A stretch of DNA of 64,000 bases from the NCBI GenBank assembly GCA_963971285.1, contig OZ020254.1:682001-746000 (forward strand). The letters run 5' to 3'. Positions 37,558-50,570 of this stretch are shown piece by piece (the first letter of the stretch is position 1; each line of letters opens with the position of its first letter). Made by a program: the position numbers and the translations under genes. The notes beneath the pieces are model-generated. The model was given only the letters and a program-made list of their open reading frames with translations. It made no database searches and was not told the origin of the DNA. The DNA comes from Astropecten irregularis (taxonomy: Eukaryota; Echinodermata; Asteroidea; Paxillosida; Astropectinidae).

Positions 37558-40500
37558 ACCTTACGTTACTGATTACATTATTATATCGTTAGGAACACTG
37601 ACAGGCACAGTCCTTATTTTCGTCGACGGAGACAACTGGCTTAAGTACACAGAAGCGGCATCAACAATTCAACAAAAAGGAAAACATACAAATTACAACT
37701 GTTCGCTCCTTTTGATATTCTGGATGTAAGCGGCAGCGCCACCTAGTGTTAATTGATGTTGTACTGCGGTACATGCATGTACACGATCAATTATCACACA
37801 GCGAGTGTTGATGAGGCTCCACAGATGGTGACGGCAGAGAGGACCTTTAAAATCCACACCATACGATTCATCCCTCACCACGTAATATGTTACAACGTGA
37901 GCTTAATTTCCCCGCGGTAGCTACAAGGGAATTCATCATTTTTGCCCCGTTGTTATTGGGGGCGGCAATTTCAAAGGACTGTCTCGGAGTCCCCGCTACA
38001 CCTTTATGCAAAGTTCGGAAAAGGGAAATTAATTACGCCTTAAAGAAATTAGTCCCTAAATTACAGATCAGGACTACGCACTGATTTCATTATTTTTGTT
38101 GGATTGTAAGTGTTGGCCCACCACGAAAGGCCATGTCCTCCCACAACCTCTGTCTCTGTTTCAAGAAATTGACATAATTTCTATATTAATCAGGATTACA
38201 AGTTTTGAAATAACCAACTTAAAAACAACACTGATTTTCGCATCTTCTTTTGTAAAATAGTAATTTGTATGTGATCCGCAATGATGAAACTTGGACAGCC
38301 TTTGTCTTCATGTAGTAATGATACGCTCAACTGGGATTTACTTCTTTTTTTTTAGTGTTTGCACGCCTAATTGAATTTGAACGAGTGTGACTGAGGACCG
38401 ATGCCGACTCGGCAAAGAGCGTCAAGGACGGGCGCCGGGCGGGTCATCGGACGCTATAGAAACCGGGGAACATTTGGGCTCATTTTGCCCTCAGTGTGCC
38501 TCACGGTCAAAGAGGAGTCGTTTTCATCATTCGTGACAACAACATTCCCCCGATCTTTTTATTTATTTCATGAATGCGACTCGGCAAAAAGCTTATGGCC
38601 GGCACATCGGTCTGACGGAGCTAGAGAGAGAGAGACACCGTGGAAAGTGAAGATGTGTCCCAGGGCGAATCGCGTTCGATCACCCGTACAGCACCCACAA
38701 CAATCACTCGGCAATAGTCGATAATGCACAAACCCTACCGTGAAGCTAGCTAGCTATACGTTTACGCCGGTAATATTCTGTGCCTATGTGACGGGGCCCG
38801 GACTGCATGTCCCTTGATCACCCAATAACACGGGCCGGCAGAGCCGAGCCGACCGTTCATCCCATGATTTCACCCCCTCTTCATTCTCTGTATATTACCC
38901 CCTCGCACTCGCTGCCGGCAAAACAGACCAGCTGTTCCGTTTTATACGGCCTTCTTCCTATCCTTTTATAAGCCACGAGTTTCTGTACGGGAATCAGGGT
39001 CTGTTCATTCCGTAGCGAGCTACCGGCGACTGAAGGGGAGTCACACGCCTGGACGTGCGCCGTTTTCACCGGCCGTCCATCACTTCCGAGCCACGGCAGT
39101 CGATAGGGAGCCGGGATGATGACTTTGAGATCTGTAGGAAACACGCCCGATTTACTCCGCTCCTCACCGATACCGGACTCAACGCACACACACTCCAAAA
39201 AAATAATACATGATTACTCCCCCTGTATACAAGAGGGCTATTCTACACGGATGCATAGACTGCAAAAAGACCGTGACTGTTTTTGTTTTGTTTTCCTGTT
39301 CCTTGGGGTTTCAATTGCTTGATCTCGGGGCCAGTTGATGGAGGGTTGATGGTGGGAGATAGCTGCCGTATAAAACCAGGGCAGATGGTGCTCAAGAGCA
39401 AAGCGACATTGAGAAGATGTGCGGCATTGCTTTAATCCCTGTCAACCGTCGATACATATTTCCATTATTATTTGCTATTTAAAAATGCTAAGATATCTTC
39501 CACAATTAAAATTTCAAAACAATATTATACTGTCTCTATTAGGAAGCTGCATCTCAATAGGGATTTTGTCTCTCTGGCTAAAAAGGGGACCTTTAAACAA
39601 CTGGAAAGAGATTTTATTTTTCATCTCTAGGGCTATAATTATTTCGAGATAATTATCTTGCCATGATTTTGACGAGAGCGTGCAGATTCAGCCATCTACA
39701 AAAACATTTATGAATACAAAGTCTTCAAAGTTGTGATCAAAATCATGTCGTACGGCAATTTACTGTTTGGCCACAGGCCGCTACCGGGGTCGCTTATTTT
39801 GCTCAATGTAATTTTCTCTAAAAATCACCTAGTCGTTTTGGATTATGATCGGTTTCCCCTTATTTTCATTTTCCTTTTAATGAGTATGGTCTTTTAATTT
39901 ACCGGGAATGGGTCATTAGGGAGACTTTCTCATTGGGTCGTGCACACATTTTACTTACCCATTTCTAAACATCCTCCAAACCAATGAACTTGAAATTGAC
40001 ATATGTTCGTATTGAGAACATTCTCCGCCTTCTCTCAAAATATGGACAGTTAAATTAAATATGTCTTTAAAGGTAGCTGGTATAATAGGGAGACACCTAA
40101 AAGTCTCCATATTTGCAGATGTCTCCCAAATGTTCACTTTTAGACGCTAAAGTGTCTCTCTAATATGCAATTTAGAAATATTATCACACCAATATACTAC
40201 AGTCCATTCCATGTTGCAGTTGAAGAAATTCAAGAAAAGAAGAACCCTTAGAAACTAGACATACACACAATACCTTAGCATTACCTTGTACAGTGTTAAA
40301 CCAACCCCCAATTGCATTGTCACTATGAGTAAGCAAAGAGAAAAAGACCGCTCTGCCCGGGCACTGAGCAAAACAGACCCGGAGTATCCAGGTGTGCTTA
40401 GCCATAATAAAGCTAGCCAGTCAATGACAAAATTATACATGACTTTGGTTCTCGACTTGTACCGGTATAAAGAAAAACTCTGATCTGTTCTCGTGTTTCC

Positions 40501-42670
40501 GCGCGGAGTTAACAGCGAGCACCCCGAGTGCCGTTACGCCGTCGGAAAAGCTCCCGTGCCGGCCAGGATCGGCTCGGTACATGCATAGTCCGCAAATACT
40601 CTTCATTTCCAATGATTTTGGGGACTTTTCTTTAATAAATTTGTTTAACAGGCATTAACCGCACGTTCTCATATCCTCAACGTCACCCATCTATTTCTGA
40701 TTCTTCCTTCATTTCAGCAAATGCTCGTCTTTCTTAGAGTATATCTGCCACCCGTTCACGGAGCAGCACTAGCCGAGAGGGAGGGGGTTAGACACGGCCA
40801 GAGATAATTATGTTGAACCCCAAACACCGATGAATTTAAGCCTTTCTTATTTTAGTTTTTAAATTCAAATGGGGTTAAGAATTTAGGTTTTGTCAATTGG
40901 AAACAATCATGCTTGCATCCTTCAATGAGACGATACATTATCAGCATCTCCCCTCGTTACTGACTTCTTTTTTACTTGCATTTTTTATCAACAACTTTAT
41001 TCTGTACCGGGGGTATTTCACGAAGAAAATCGTGTTCGCTTGACATAAAGAGGGCATGGCTTGTATCATAAAAAAAATATAATAAAATTGATTAATAATA
41101 AGAATTGGTATTTATATGAACTAAGCTCAATCTGTCTGAAATTTATCTTTGGCAAGAGAAGGTATTCTGTGCGTACACCTAGTATAATTAGAGTCAAATT
41201 TCTGACGAGTCACTTGGGGGTTGCTGCGATTTTTTTCCAGAGGCGCACGGGAGACAATGAAATGAACATCAGTATGACATTTCTTTGAAATTCGAAATTT
41301 CAAATAGATGGAGGAAGCTGGGGAAGCTAGGGCACCGACATTCAGTGAGGGGATCACGGGCCTCTCTCACGGCTACGCCATTGACACTTGGGACGCAGTC
41401 CTAGTACTAGACCTACTTTTTGTGAAGTGGCAGATATTTCTGTGAGAACATTAAGTTGATTCACACTCACAGCAATTACTTACAAGGAAAAGCAGAATCA
41501 ATGCAAACCAGTCCACTTATTGGGGAAGACTAACAACAAAATTGCACAAGAGTGGCAGCTGAACGTCTCTTAAGTGACATTAGATCGTTACCATTGTCGC
41601 CGTGTCAGCTGTCAATGTCGTAGTCATCAGCAATTGAATGAAATTACCCACAACCAATGATGCGACACAACATACAAATTTACAATCCGTACAGCTTTTT
41701 TGTGTCATTTCTAGACTAAGTTTTGCCCCCGTTTTTTCTCCTCTCCCTACCCCCCTCTCTCACTCTATCTGCATGACAGCAGATAGGCCATAAATCTACG
41801 ACAAGAAAACATCACATACTTCAGTCGACAATGGGAAATCATTTTTCGTAACTCGGCCCAGGTGCGAGCTGGTCCCAAGTGGGAATAGCACTGCATGGGG
41901 TGAGTACACTACACAGTGCTCACTGCCAGGTCCTATACTGACTCAGCTATTGGGGAAGGGGTCCTATAGGGGTTCCTAATTGGAAACATTCATCTGATGA
42001 GGGGTCGACGACTTTTCAAGACACGATAAGACCCATGATAAGCCGTATAGCTGGCAAATGACAGTCCGGAACGACGGTACTTTTTTCCGGCTGACTAGTG
42101 AAAAAGTATGGCATGCAATGTGGACTAAAAAAACACCTTATATTCTGAGTCTGTTTTGGGCCGTGTTCGGTAAAATGCTTTGGCTTACGGCGAAATTTCT
42201 GATTTTTTCCCTGCAATATTGCAGTCCCCCGCCAGAATTAACCATTTCCTATAATTTCCAATTTGAAGGGGCGAAAGTGATGAAAAGGAACAAGTGCCGG
42301 TGCTGCAGTTAACGGTAACACGTGATAGCGCCCTCAATGTTAGTGCTATGTCATCGCAGTTGAGAGAGGGCTTGATGAACATTTCAGACGAGCGCATACA
42401 TTCTCAGTCAACTTTCTGTTCTCTTACAAACGAGAATAAACTTCTTCTTTTTTGATGAAGAAAAGTAGGCTGCAAGAAAACGGCTTTTCCATATTTCCCC
42501 TCCAAAAAACTTATTTTTTTAAATAAAGTGGACAACAAAGGAAACCAATTCCAAATCAAGCATTTTGCATTTTGCATGTTTGAAAACACACTATTGCATA
42601 ATGACACCAAATTTGTATTCAGTTTTACAGTTAATATCATACAAAGTGGAAACAATACAGTTGAAATGGA
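37558..42670. other. Intergenic stretch with CpG-rich patches
   Basis: No gene is recognised. CpG-richer patches lie at about 38390-39190 and 40490-40590. The motif CGACTCGGCAAA occurs at about 38406 and 38578. Two exon-like minus-strand segments with good splice signals lie at 40285-40322 and 41484-41529; they are treated as one hypothesis with the possible exon at 37040-37204. Confidence 0.5.
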
Positions 42671-43131
42671 TTAAAGGTAATACAGTACAGGATTGGTAAC
42701 ATACCCAAACAGAAATGTTCATAGATGTACATATAACTTTCAGGATATATGAAGATGGTGCTGGTAGAAACATACCGTTAAAGGTACAGTACAGGATTGG
42801 TAACATACCCAAACAGAAATGTTCATAGATGTACGTATAACTTTCAGGATATATGAAGATGGTGCTGGTAGAAACATACCGTTATAATATGAATTTATCC
42901 AGAAATTTGTAAAACAATTAGCGGAAATAGTTTTGATCTCGGGGTAAGATCAAAACCATTCTTTATGTTTTATAAGACAAATTGAGTCGGGTTTTTACTA
43001 TTTTCTCGGGACACAGAATGTCCGATTAAGCTCAAATTTTCACAGACTTATTATTTCATTTCATGCCGGATCAGTAGACAAAGTGTGCGTGCTGTTCTGT
43101 GACCTTTACAAATCATGTACTATACCTTTAA
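42671..43131 (+). mobile_element. TTAA-flanked MITE, copy 3, with a partial tandem duplication
   Basis: A full-length element (42778-43131) starts TTAAAGGTACAGTACAGG and ends GTACTATACCTTTAA. Immediately before it, 42671-42777 repeats the first 107 bp almost exactly, including GGATTGGTAACATACCCAAA and GAAGATGGTGCTGGTAGAAA. The two units differ by only a few bases, which implies a recent duplication. Confidence 0.75.
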
Positions 43132-43460
43132 GCACAATGGCGTGAAATTTAAAATTAAAGAATTAAAACACAAAAATGCTGACCGGTTATGAGACCAAAT
43201 ATGATATGCACATTGACTTGCCTTTAGACCAGGCTGGCACATGCACATTGATGGGGTGAAAAAAGTGGAAGAAAAAAAAAATAAAAGATCCGGTCGAGCT
43301 GGTAACTCAGGAGCATTTTATACTTTCAAAACATGATTAAATTTCTACCGAAATTAGTTTTCATTTGGGGACAAATTTATGCACGCTAGCAATTAACTCC
43401 GATGATGGTATATGATGCGGACTGAACACGAGGAACCATCGCTGTAAAAACAATACTTAC

Positions 43461-43501
43461 AGCCTCACTCAGAACAACTTCCGACTCAATGCAACTAATC
43501 C
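43461..43501 (-). other. Exon-like segment, minus strand (low confidence)
   Basis: A 41-bp segment lies between an acceptor (GAATAATATCAG) and a strong donor (GAGGCT|GTAAGTATT). One frame is open (ISCIESEVVLSEA) and ends in phase 0. A CpG-rich block with a donor GGGATC|GTAAGT near 44015 lies upstream and could be a first exon. It belongs to the same hypothesis as the possible exon at 37040-37204. Confidence 0.2.
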
Positions 43502-43599
43502 CTGATATTATTCAAATGTCGGAAATCACGGATTGCCGTACAGGAATCTGTTTATTGTTTGGGGTGTGGTGTAAGTTATTATTAAAAAATGTGACTCGA

Positions 43600-44300
43600 T
43601 AGCGGGCTTCGTCGTTAATCCGTTAACAACGTCAGGAATCGGCGACGTTAGATTATAAAGGGAATGAATTGTAATGTGCTCGGAGGCACTCCAAGGGGTA
43701 GGAGAACACGAAAATTGAGCCTGGCCAGCGAGAAATATAAAATTCCTCACTTTTGTATTACGGTTCTGACCCGTGTTCGGCAACTTGATCTCGTGTACGG
43801 GAAACGCGAGGCTGGGCTGAGGCGCGAGGAGTAGGAGCAACGCCAGGAAATGGGTCCAATTTCCCCCACGGCTGAAGTGCCCCGACCCAGGGACTCGGCT
43901 CGGTCCCACCAGGCCCGACGTGCAGGAAGTCACGAGGGGACAGTCTACCATGTCGAGGGCCCTTGTGCTCGGGGGCTGGCGGCTCGATGGGACCCACGAA
44001 GAAGCAACTTACGATCCCGCAATTAAACCGTTCCGGGGGATTCACGCCTTGTGCACTGTTAGACGTCCGATGCTCGGCTCGTCATCTTGATGGCAATTCG
44101 CAAGCAAGCGGAACGATAAAATCGCTGGAAAAACACTCCGTGGCCAGTCCTTGCCACTTCAATCTCTCCAGTATTTTCCTTTCTCTCCCCTACTCGCCCC
44201 CTTCTTCCCCTCCCCCCATCGTTTCGTTTGAACAACAACCCAACATTGTCGGTTCTAAAATTTCCACGGCTTCTTGAAATCTGTGCGTGTGTGAAGAAGT
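43600..44300 (-). promoter_or_regulatory. CpG-rich block, candidate promoter
   Basis: The block is dense in CpG and GC relative to its flanks. On the minus strand it contains a donor-like GCGGGATC|GTAAGTTGC. It might be the promoter and first exon of an unknown minus-strand transcript, or a distal element of COE. No coding domain is recognised. Confidence 0.25.
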
Positions 44301-44751
44301 GAAGAAGTTTTAGAAGCCAAGGGAATTGGACCGAGTGTTTAAATTGCAATTTTACGATGCAGGCAGCTCTCCTCCAGCCAACCACTCTTAAAAATCCCAA
44401 CTTTTCAAAATAAGCAAATCTACACTCGGACTGGTGGCTTCGAGAAGCATCCGGCAAAAAAAAAGTTCACGGGTAAAATCCATGGGTCACCAATAAAAAT
44501 CAAAATCAAAACGAGAAAAGGCTCGAGACATCTTTAAGACAGATGGATTAGAAATGAAGCTTGAATTATACACAGGCTCGGACAATACCTCGACCATCAC
44601 AATACGATTCTTTCATTCCACAGACATTGATCTAATCTCGTGATCTTAGCGACATTTTTAACATAGCCTAATTACCAGGACCACAACACACAACTACTTT
44701 AACAGACAACTTTACGTTCATGTTTTTTGAATAAGTTTTGTATATAGGCCT

Positions 44752-44840
44752 ACGATACGTTATGAATAACCCATCGTAGGAGCCGAGGCCTATCCCACGT
44801 AGGGCTGCAATGCATCAAAAGTCCTACGATTGAGAGTAAG
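44752..44840 (-). repeat. Dispersed repeat shared with 63518-63615
   Basis: On the minus strand this segment has AATCGTAGGACTTTTGATGC, ATTGCAGCCC and CTACGATGGGTTATTC in the same order and spacing as the plus strand at 63518-63615. It is non-coding and probably a small mobile element. Confidence 0.55.
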
Positions 44841-45920
44841 TTAAGAAGAGTTTGGTGAAATTGAACCCTGCTGTTATATATAACCTATAGCTGCCGATTT
44901 TATTTAGCAATGAAGAATGAAACAAAGGTATTAGGCCTACAGTTGACGGCATTGAGACCTGCCCTTTGACCAAATTTAATTCAGAGAAAATAAAGTGGCG
45001 CTTCCTGTAGGATGCTGATAATGTTCTCCCCAGTGATATCAGCTCTTTTGAGGTCTCCAAGGTGACCGAATATAAAATAAAGAGGCATTAATAATCCAAG
45101 AATTACAGACCTAAATTCTTTCTTGTTTTCCAACTCCCTCGACGGGGACAACTTTGAAAAAAGATTGGCCCATACCGGCGCCTCTTTATTGCGTGATTCA
45201 TACTAAACCACGCCAAGCACTCCTATAATACATACACAATCAGCAATACACCGTGTTATTCAGAGCAAGATTTTAATCCATATTTTAAGCGACACCTAAG
45301 ACTGACTTGTGGAGTTGGACGCAGGGAGGGACAAAACAACCTCCAAACTTCATTAGATGTAGCCGCAGGCATCGCTTGAAGCTGATAGTTAGGTGATACC
45401 ACTATACGAGACATCACCTCAGTTCAAAGGAACCCCTTTTGTGTGTGTAGGGGGTGCAAATCGGGAGGGGGAAAGGAGATGGCCGTATACGAAAATTATA
45501 GGCACGCTGGGAGGACAAAATTCCCGTGGAAAACAAATAAAAATACTCACAATTGAAATGGATGTAAAGCGAGCATTATATGAAAACAAGTTTGCGTTTT
45601 TGACCATCATAAACTTCTCTTATAGGTCAGCGCGGAGTGACGTCATGCGAACTCGCACCGACCGTGGGGCGATGAAAACAAAGCGGCAAGTTGTATGGTT
45701 TTTAAGACAATGAACTGACAGGATTGTTTAATCTTTGTATACGGTAGTTCAAAGAAGGATTCATGATTGTCTGAGGACAAACTATGACTTGAAAGTCGTA
45801 CAGAACACAATCTCTGCTTCTTGACAAAAATACTAGGAAAACAATTCTGAAATGTTGATGCAATCTGTCACTGGTGTTCTGCATGCAGCCAGTGATTAGA
45901 CTGAGCAGTGAACAATCGTG

Positions 45921-45960
45921 AAGAAAGAGAGAGAGAGAGAAGAAGAAGAAGAAGAAGAGA
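45921..45960. repeat. GA/GAA microsatellite
   Basis: A short run of GA dinucleotides passes into GAA trinucleotides. It lies in intergenic sequence. Confidence 0.9.
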
Positions 45961-46725
45961 AGTTAATAAATTAACCTACTTACCGTCACCACCAGTTTGA
46001 GGAGAGTTCGATCCTACAGGCCTGATGGGCCACTGAGGTTGAGTTTAAAGCAGAAGTATCATACCGCTACGCCCCTACTTGGTTAGAGGCTTCACTGGCC
46101 GGACAACATCAGCTTGTACAATCCCCCTTCTCGATGATGGTTGTTGCATTTCCAAACATCTGAAAATAAAACATTGTTTTGAACTAAATAGATAATACAA
46201 TAATCTGCATTTCAAATATGTTTCATAAAGGTCAACAGAGGGCGTCCTGGTGGGCGTGGAGGCAAATTAATTTGGTCTAAAGTTACAAATATTCGCAGAA
46301 TCACAGTCTGGATTCAATTTTTTAAAACCTGCTTTTACGATCTCCTGGGGTGGAGAAAAAGTCTGATTGAAGCATTGCGGTTGCACAGAGACTACAGAAC
46401 TGCTAGGTTTGAACGTTGAGACACTATAATGGAGTGCTTCTTTAACCATGATGACATACAGACTTTAGTCTGGCACTCCAGCCGTTCGACATGAATGTCA
46501 GCTTGGTATTCCAAGCTACTTCATCATGTTCAATCCCTGTGGGTATATAGTCCTGGACCTATTGTCTTCTCTGACATTCCGTTTCCTTTCAATCCAGTCC
46601 TTCGTCTGCCAAAGGGCAAGAGCCTTGGCTATGACGCAACCATGACCTAATAAATCGCCTCCATAGCCTTATAACACACACATACAATACAACGACCTTA
46701 AGCTGCCGTTTGAAAAGTACATAAA

Positions 46726-46975
46726 CCTGGGGACAATTTCATTGAGCTGTTAAGCACAAAAAACAATGCTTAGCATAAAATGTCTTGCTCAATAAAACAA
46801 ACCACGATTAAAAATTCCATTTGATATTCATGGTCAGCGAACAACAACCAAAGAACAATCACAAGTGATACACAACACATGGAAATTTGGATGTTAATCC
46901 TGTTTTTATTGAAACAGAAATGTCATGGTTAGCAAATGTTTGTGCTAAGCAGGACCGTGGAATTGGTCCCTGGTG
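46726..46975. mobile_element. Palindromic MITE related to 614-857
   Basis: It starts CCTGGGGACAATTTCATTGA and ends CGTGGAATTGGTCCCTGG. The interior shares TTCCATTTGATATTCATGGT and CAGCGAACAACAACCAAAGA with the reverse complement of the 614-857 element. It is more diverged and non-coding. Confidence 0.7.
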
Positions 46976-47293
46976 TTTCATGACCCCTCCCATGCATACA
47001 CCGTGCAACAAGATCCAAGATCGTGGGGGCCCAGTTAACCCAGTTATGTTCACCACGCCCTCAGCTCATGTCAATATTCCATAACCGTTTATAACCCGGT
47101 AACCGGTTTCGGTGGAATTCTTCCTCCTCAAACTCAGGATATGGGCGCGGTCATTCTGATCCTCCATCGGGTTACGATTACACGTACTAGAGGTTAATGC
47201 GAAGAACATGCGTTTGGGGAGTGAACACAAACTATATGCACTCGACCACTCCTACACTTAAAGGTGCAGTACACCTATATTATATCGCTTACT

Positions 47294-47667
47294 TTAAAGG
47301 TACAGTATTAATGTATAATACTTTGGTAGCATACCAAAATAGAAATCTTCACAGTTACCTAGGCTATAACTTACAAGGTATAAAGATGGTGATGGTACAA
47401 AAATACCGTTAAAATTATTCTGTCTGAAATGCTGTATTTATCAAGAAAAGAGCAAAACCAATGACCAAAAACAATTTTGATCTTATAAAAATTAAAAATA
47501 ACCGTGAACAGAATTTTGTTTAAATGCCGTGGGCATTTTTCACTGTTTACTCAAAAAGTGGGCACCGCATGGAATTTAATTTCTCAGATGACTGTTACTT
47601 TATATTTCTTGATATTTTTGCCCATGAATCTGCAGTCTTTTGACAAAAACCAAAGTATTACCTTTAA
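47294..47667. mobile_element. TTAA-flanked MITE, copy 4
   Basis: It starts TTAAAGGTACAGTATTAATG and ends AAAGTATTACCTTTAA. The interior matches the complement of the 33559-33925 copy, including GATGGTGATGGTACAAAAAT and the closing TTTGACAAAAACCAAAGTAT. A short extra fragment of the same end (TTAAAGGTGCAGTA) lies just before it at about 47258. Confidence 0.7.
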
Positions 47668-50034
47668 ACACCTGCTCATAAATGCTGGGCCCTTTTTCAT
47701 GAAGCCCCGTTGTTCATTAGCTCCATGGTTGTACCATCCTCCATAGTACCTTCTACCTTCATGGTTTTACACACACCAAATACCTAGGCCTATCACAAAA
47801 GGTATTGGTTGTGAAAATTAATGGTCTACCATGCAGGCGAATATCATTACAGCCTGTTGAGTGTTGATGACATTTGTATATGCAGTGTGCGTAAGTGGTA
47901 TAATAGCCCTACTAAAATGGTTTGTTTGACATACAAAACCCGTGAAACAAGCATGTATATTGACTAGATAATATCAAGAAAAGTTGGCTTACTAATGAGA
48001 CTAATTAACGCAATATACCATTGCAATGTAGGCCCTATTTTTTCGTTAGTTAATTAGTGCTACCTAATTAATGCATTATTGTTGAACTGTACAATGTTTT
48101 CGAAATGGCAACAATTATTTGGAATCAGCACATTTTGAAACCCTCTGTGAAACAAAATGTTGTGTGATGCAAATGTTATAATTTACCCTATTCGTATTTC
48201 CATCATATGCGTTCATATCAGTATTGAGGCCGTAGCGATAATCGATTATGTTTATTCACAAGCAATCTTTGAAAAAAAAAGTAGAACTAAACACGTACTT
48301 TAAAAGATTTGCTCCACATTTTGTTTTGCTTTTCCTTGCTACGTGACAATCGTGGCAAACCGCACGGCCACAAATTGGCGTTCATTTTTGTTCAGATTCT
48401 CTATAAGTCTTAACTTTTGTGGTCTACGTACTGCGCATCTCATGCTCCCAAACGCCATCCTATAAGCTTCATGGAGCAAGACATAGTCCTGACTTGACAA
48501 TGTATTTTGTATTATGTCATTTGGAATTATCATTACAATATTCCTGCTGCGTGTATATACTCCCTCTACTGTCACTAAGAAAGCGACGCCATTTTGGATT
48601 TTTTACTCTATAGTTCCTTTACTCACACACTATGAAATGAAAAGGATTGAGGCAATATAGAATTACCAAAAAAAACCTGGTAAAACAGTTTTGTAAGTTG
48701 CTCAAAGATTTTACCTATGCATAGGTAAAATCATAGCTATGTTTCATTGTTTTGAGGTGTTGCAATTTTGGCCAATAATGGATGAACCAATGATTTTAGA
48801 TATTGATGTTTCAGCCGATTTTAGCTTTTAGAGTCTACAGTGACACATCCATGTATGGGCTTGCTACACGTAGGCCAATATCATGTAACAAAAAATGAAC
48901 GAGAACTTAGCGAATACAGCCTCCTATGTCGTGTGCACACACATGTTCACCATTGGTAAAGCTTGACTTGACAACGGCAACGGAAAATGTCACAATAACA
49001 ACCCAGTGGTCCCAATTATGCCAAAATAAGAGAACCACCCGTGCCCAGGGCAGTTCAGGGGGGATGTCGAACTAAAACAATAGCCAACGGCCAAAGAGTT
49101 AACAGGGCCACTCGTCGAGGATTACAAAAGGATTACCAGAAAATATGTCTTCGAGTCGAGTTTACCTGTCCGCGCGCGGCGCTCTCTTATCCCTCTAGCT
49201 TTAGTGCCTGGGTTGCCGTTCCGGCGTGCCTTGACGCACCCTCTAGAGAGTTTTGAGTCATCGTAGTCGATGTTTTACCTGCGCCATCATGGTGGATTCC
49301 TGCCCGGCCGTCGCGTCGCAGGTGGTTTTGGTTTAAAAACCTCGTTTCACCTGTCTCCGTGCTCAGATCATCTCTCTCCATCAATGACGCCCATCTCTCA
49401 ACAGTTGGGTTATGAGTAAAATAATGCTATGTTTTACGACGTTGCTGTACAGTCGGTCGTGCCACTGGCACAAAGTTGGGAGGATGACTACAGTAGTAGC
49501 GAAAGAACATCGACAAAATTAACTGTGGTTTCTTTTCTTTCTTTTGCCTTTGTAACAAATTTCTCAGGCACGGCTGGTGTAGTTACTTGAAGTAGAAGAG
49601 TGCGGGGCTGGCCGGGGGAGATGTATAGCCCCACGCCCACCTCTAGAGAACAAGCAAACACAAAGAAGTGCACATGCATTACGTGCCAACACACAACATA
49701 CAAAAATAACCTTTTTTCAGCCTTGATTATTTGCGTCCCCTTACAGTAAATTAGGCCTATTCCGAACCCAAGAGCAAGGGAGAGCTTCCTCCGAGCCCAA
49801 ACCCATGCCTCTTGGGCCTCATGGCCCTGTAGTGGTCTTTGTTGAGAAACCGCAACCATAGGCCTAATGCATGCAACATTTCAACTATTTTGATCAATTC
49901 ACAAAGCATTACCTGTCTTCGCAATGTCTCTGGTGAGTTCACAAACAGGTAACATTGCAGACTGCAGCCCTCCTCTCTCCACGAGTCCAGCCAATCGGCC
50001 GAAGAGAGTCAAATGATGTGAAAAGAATAAAGCC
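47668..50034. other. Intergenic stretch, no gene recognised
   Basis: AT-rich sequence with a GC-richer patch around 49040-49330. An exon-like minus-strand segment (49913-49961, acceptor GGGCTGCAG, donor AGACAG|GTAATG) is noted but has no supporting homology. Nothing else is supportable. Confidence 0.5.
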
Positions 50035-50570
50035 GAGTGCACACTGTCAACAATTTCGGTAACATTTTCGGTAACATGTTGCCCAGTTAGGGCAACACAC
50101 CCAGGGCCCAATTTCATGGAATCCGTTACGGCCTATTTTTGTGCTAACGGGCACTGCTACGCGTGAAATCTATTTCATGGAATCCGTAAGCAAGACTCTC
50201 GGTTAGCGAAGAATTTCTAGGGTAACCGTGATCATTTTCTGCTAACGGGCTGTCGTATGCATTCTTCACAAATTCCTTGCTTACCGTTACCAAAAAGGAA
50301 AACTCTTCCGTGAAATACGCTAACCATAACCAAAGAAATTCGGCTACCGTAAGCGAAGAATTTTTGCTAACGGTAACGGATTCCATGAAATTGGGCCCTG
50401 TGTACACTAGCAACATTTGGCCAACATGTTACCGAGATGTTGTTACTGCGACATGTGCCCAATTCGTTTTGCTCTTTGTACACGGACAACATTGTTTTTC
50501 AGTAACAAGGTACAGTACATGGGTAACTTGTTACCGAGATTGTTACCGAAAATGTTGACAGTGTACACTC
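50035..50570. mobile_element. Composite element: outer inverted repeats interrupted by a second MITE
   Basis: The outer arms (GTGCACACTGTCAAC then TTTCGGTAACA at the left; TGTTACCGAAAATGTTGACA then GTGTACACTC at the right) are inverted copies. Between them 50103-50399 is a separate palindromic element with its own ends AGGGCCCAATTTCATGGAAT then CCGTTAC and the exact complement at the right. Its CCCAATTTCATG ends resemble the other MITEs here. Non-coding. Confidence 0.7.

Noticed and set aside
40286-40483. Plus-strand ORF with MSKQREKDRSARALSKTD
   Set aside because: It is short, without splice or homology support, and overlaps the better minus-strand exon-like segment.
48339-48575. 78-codon minus-strand ORF with SSQDYVLLHEAYRMAFGS
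   Set aside because: No domain or family resemblance, and no supporting splice sites.
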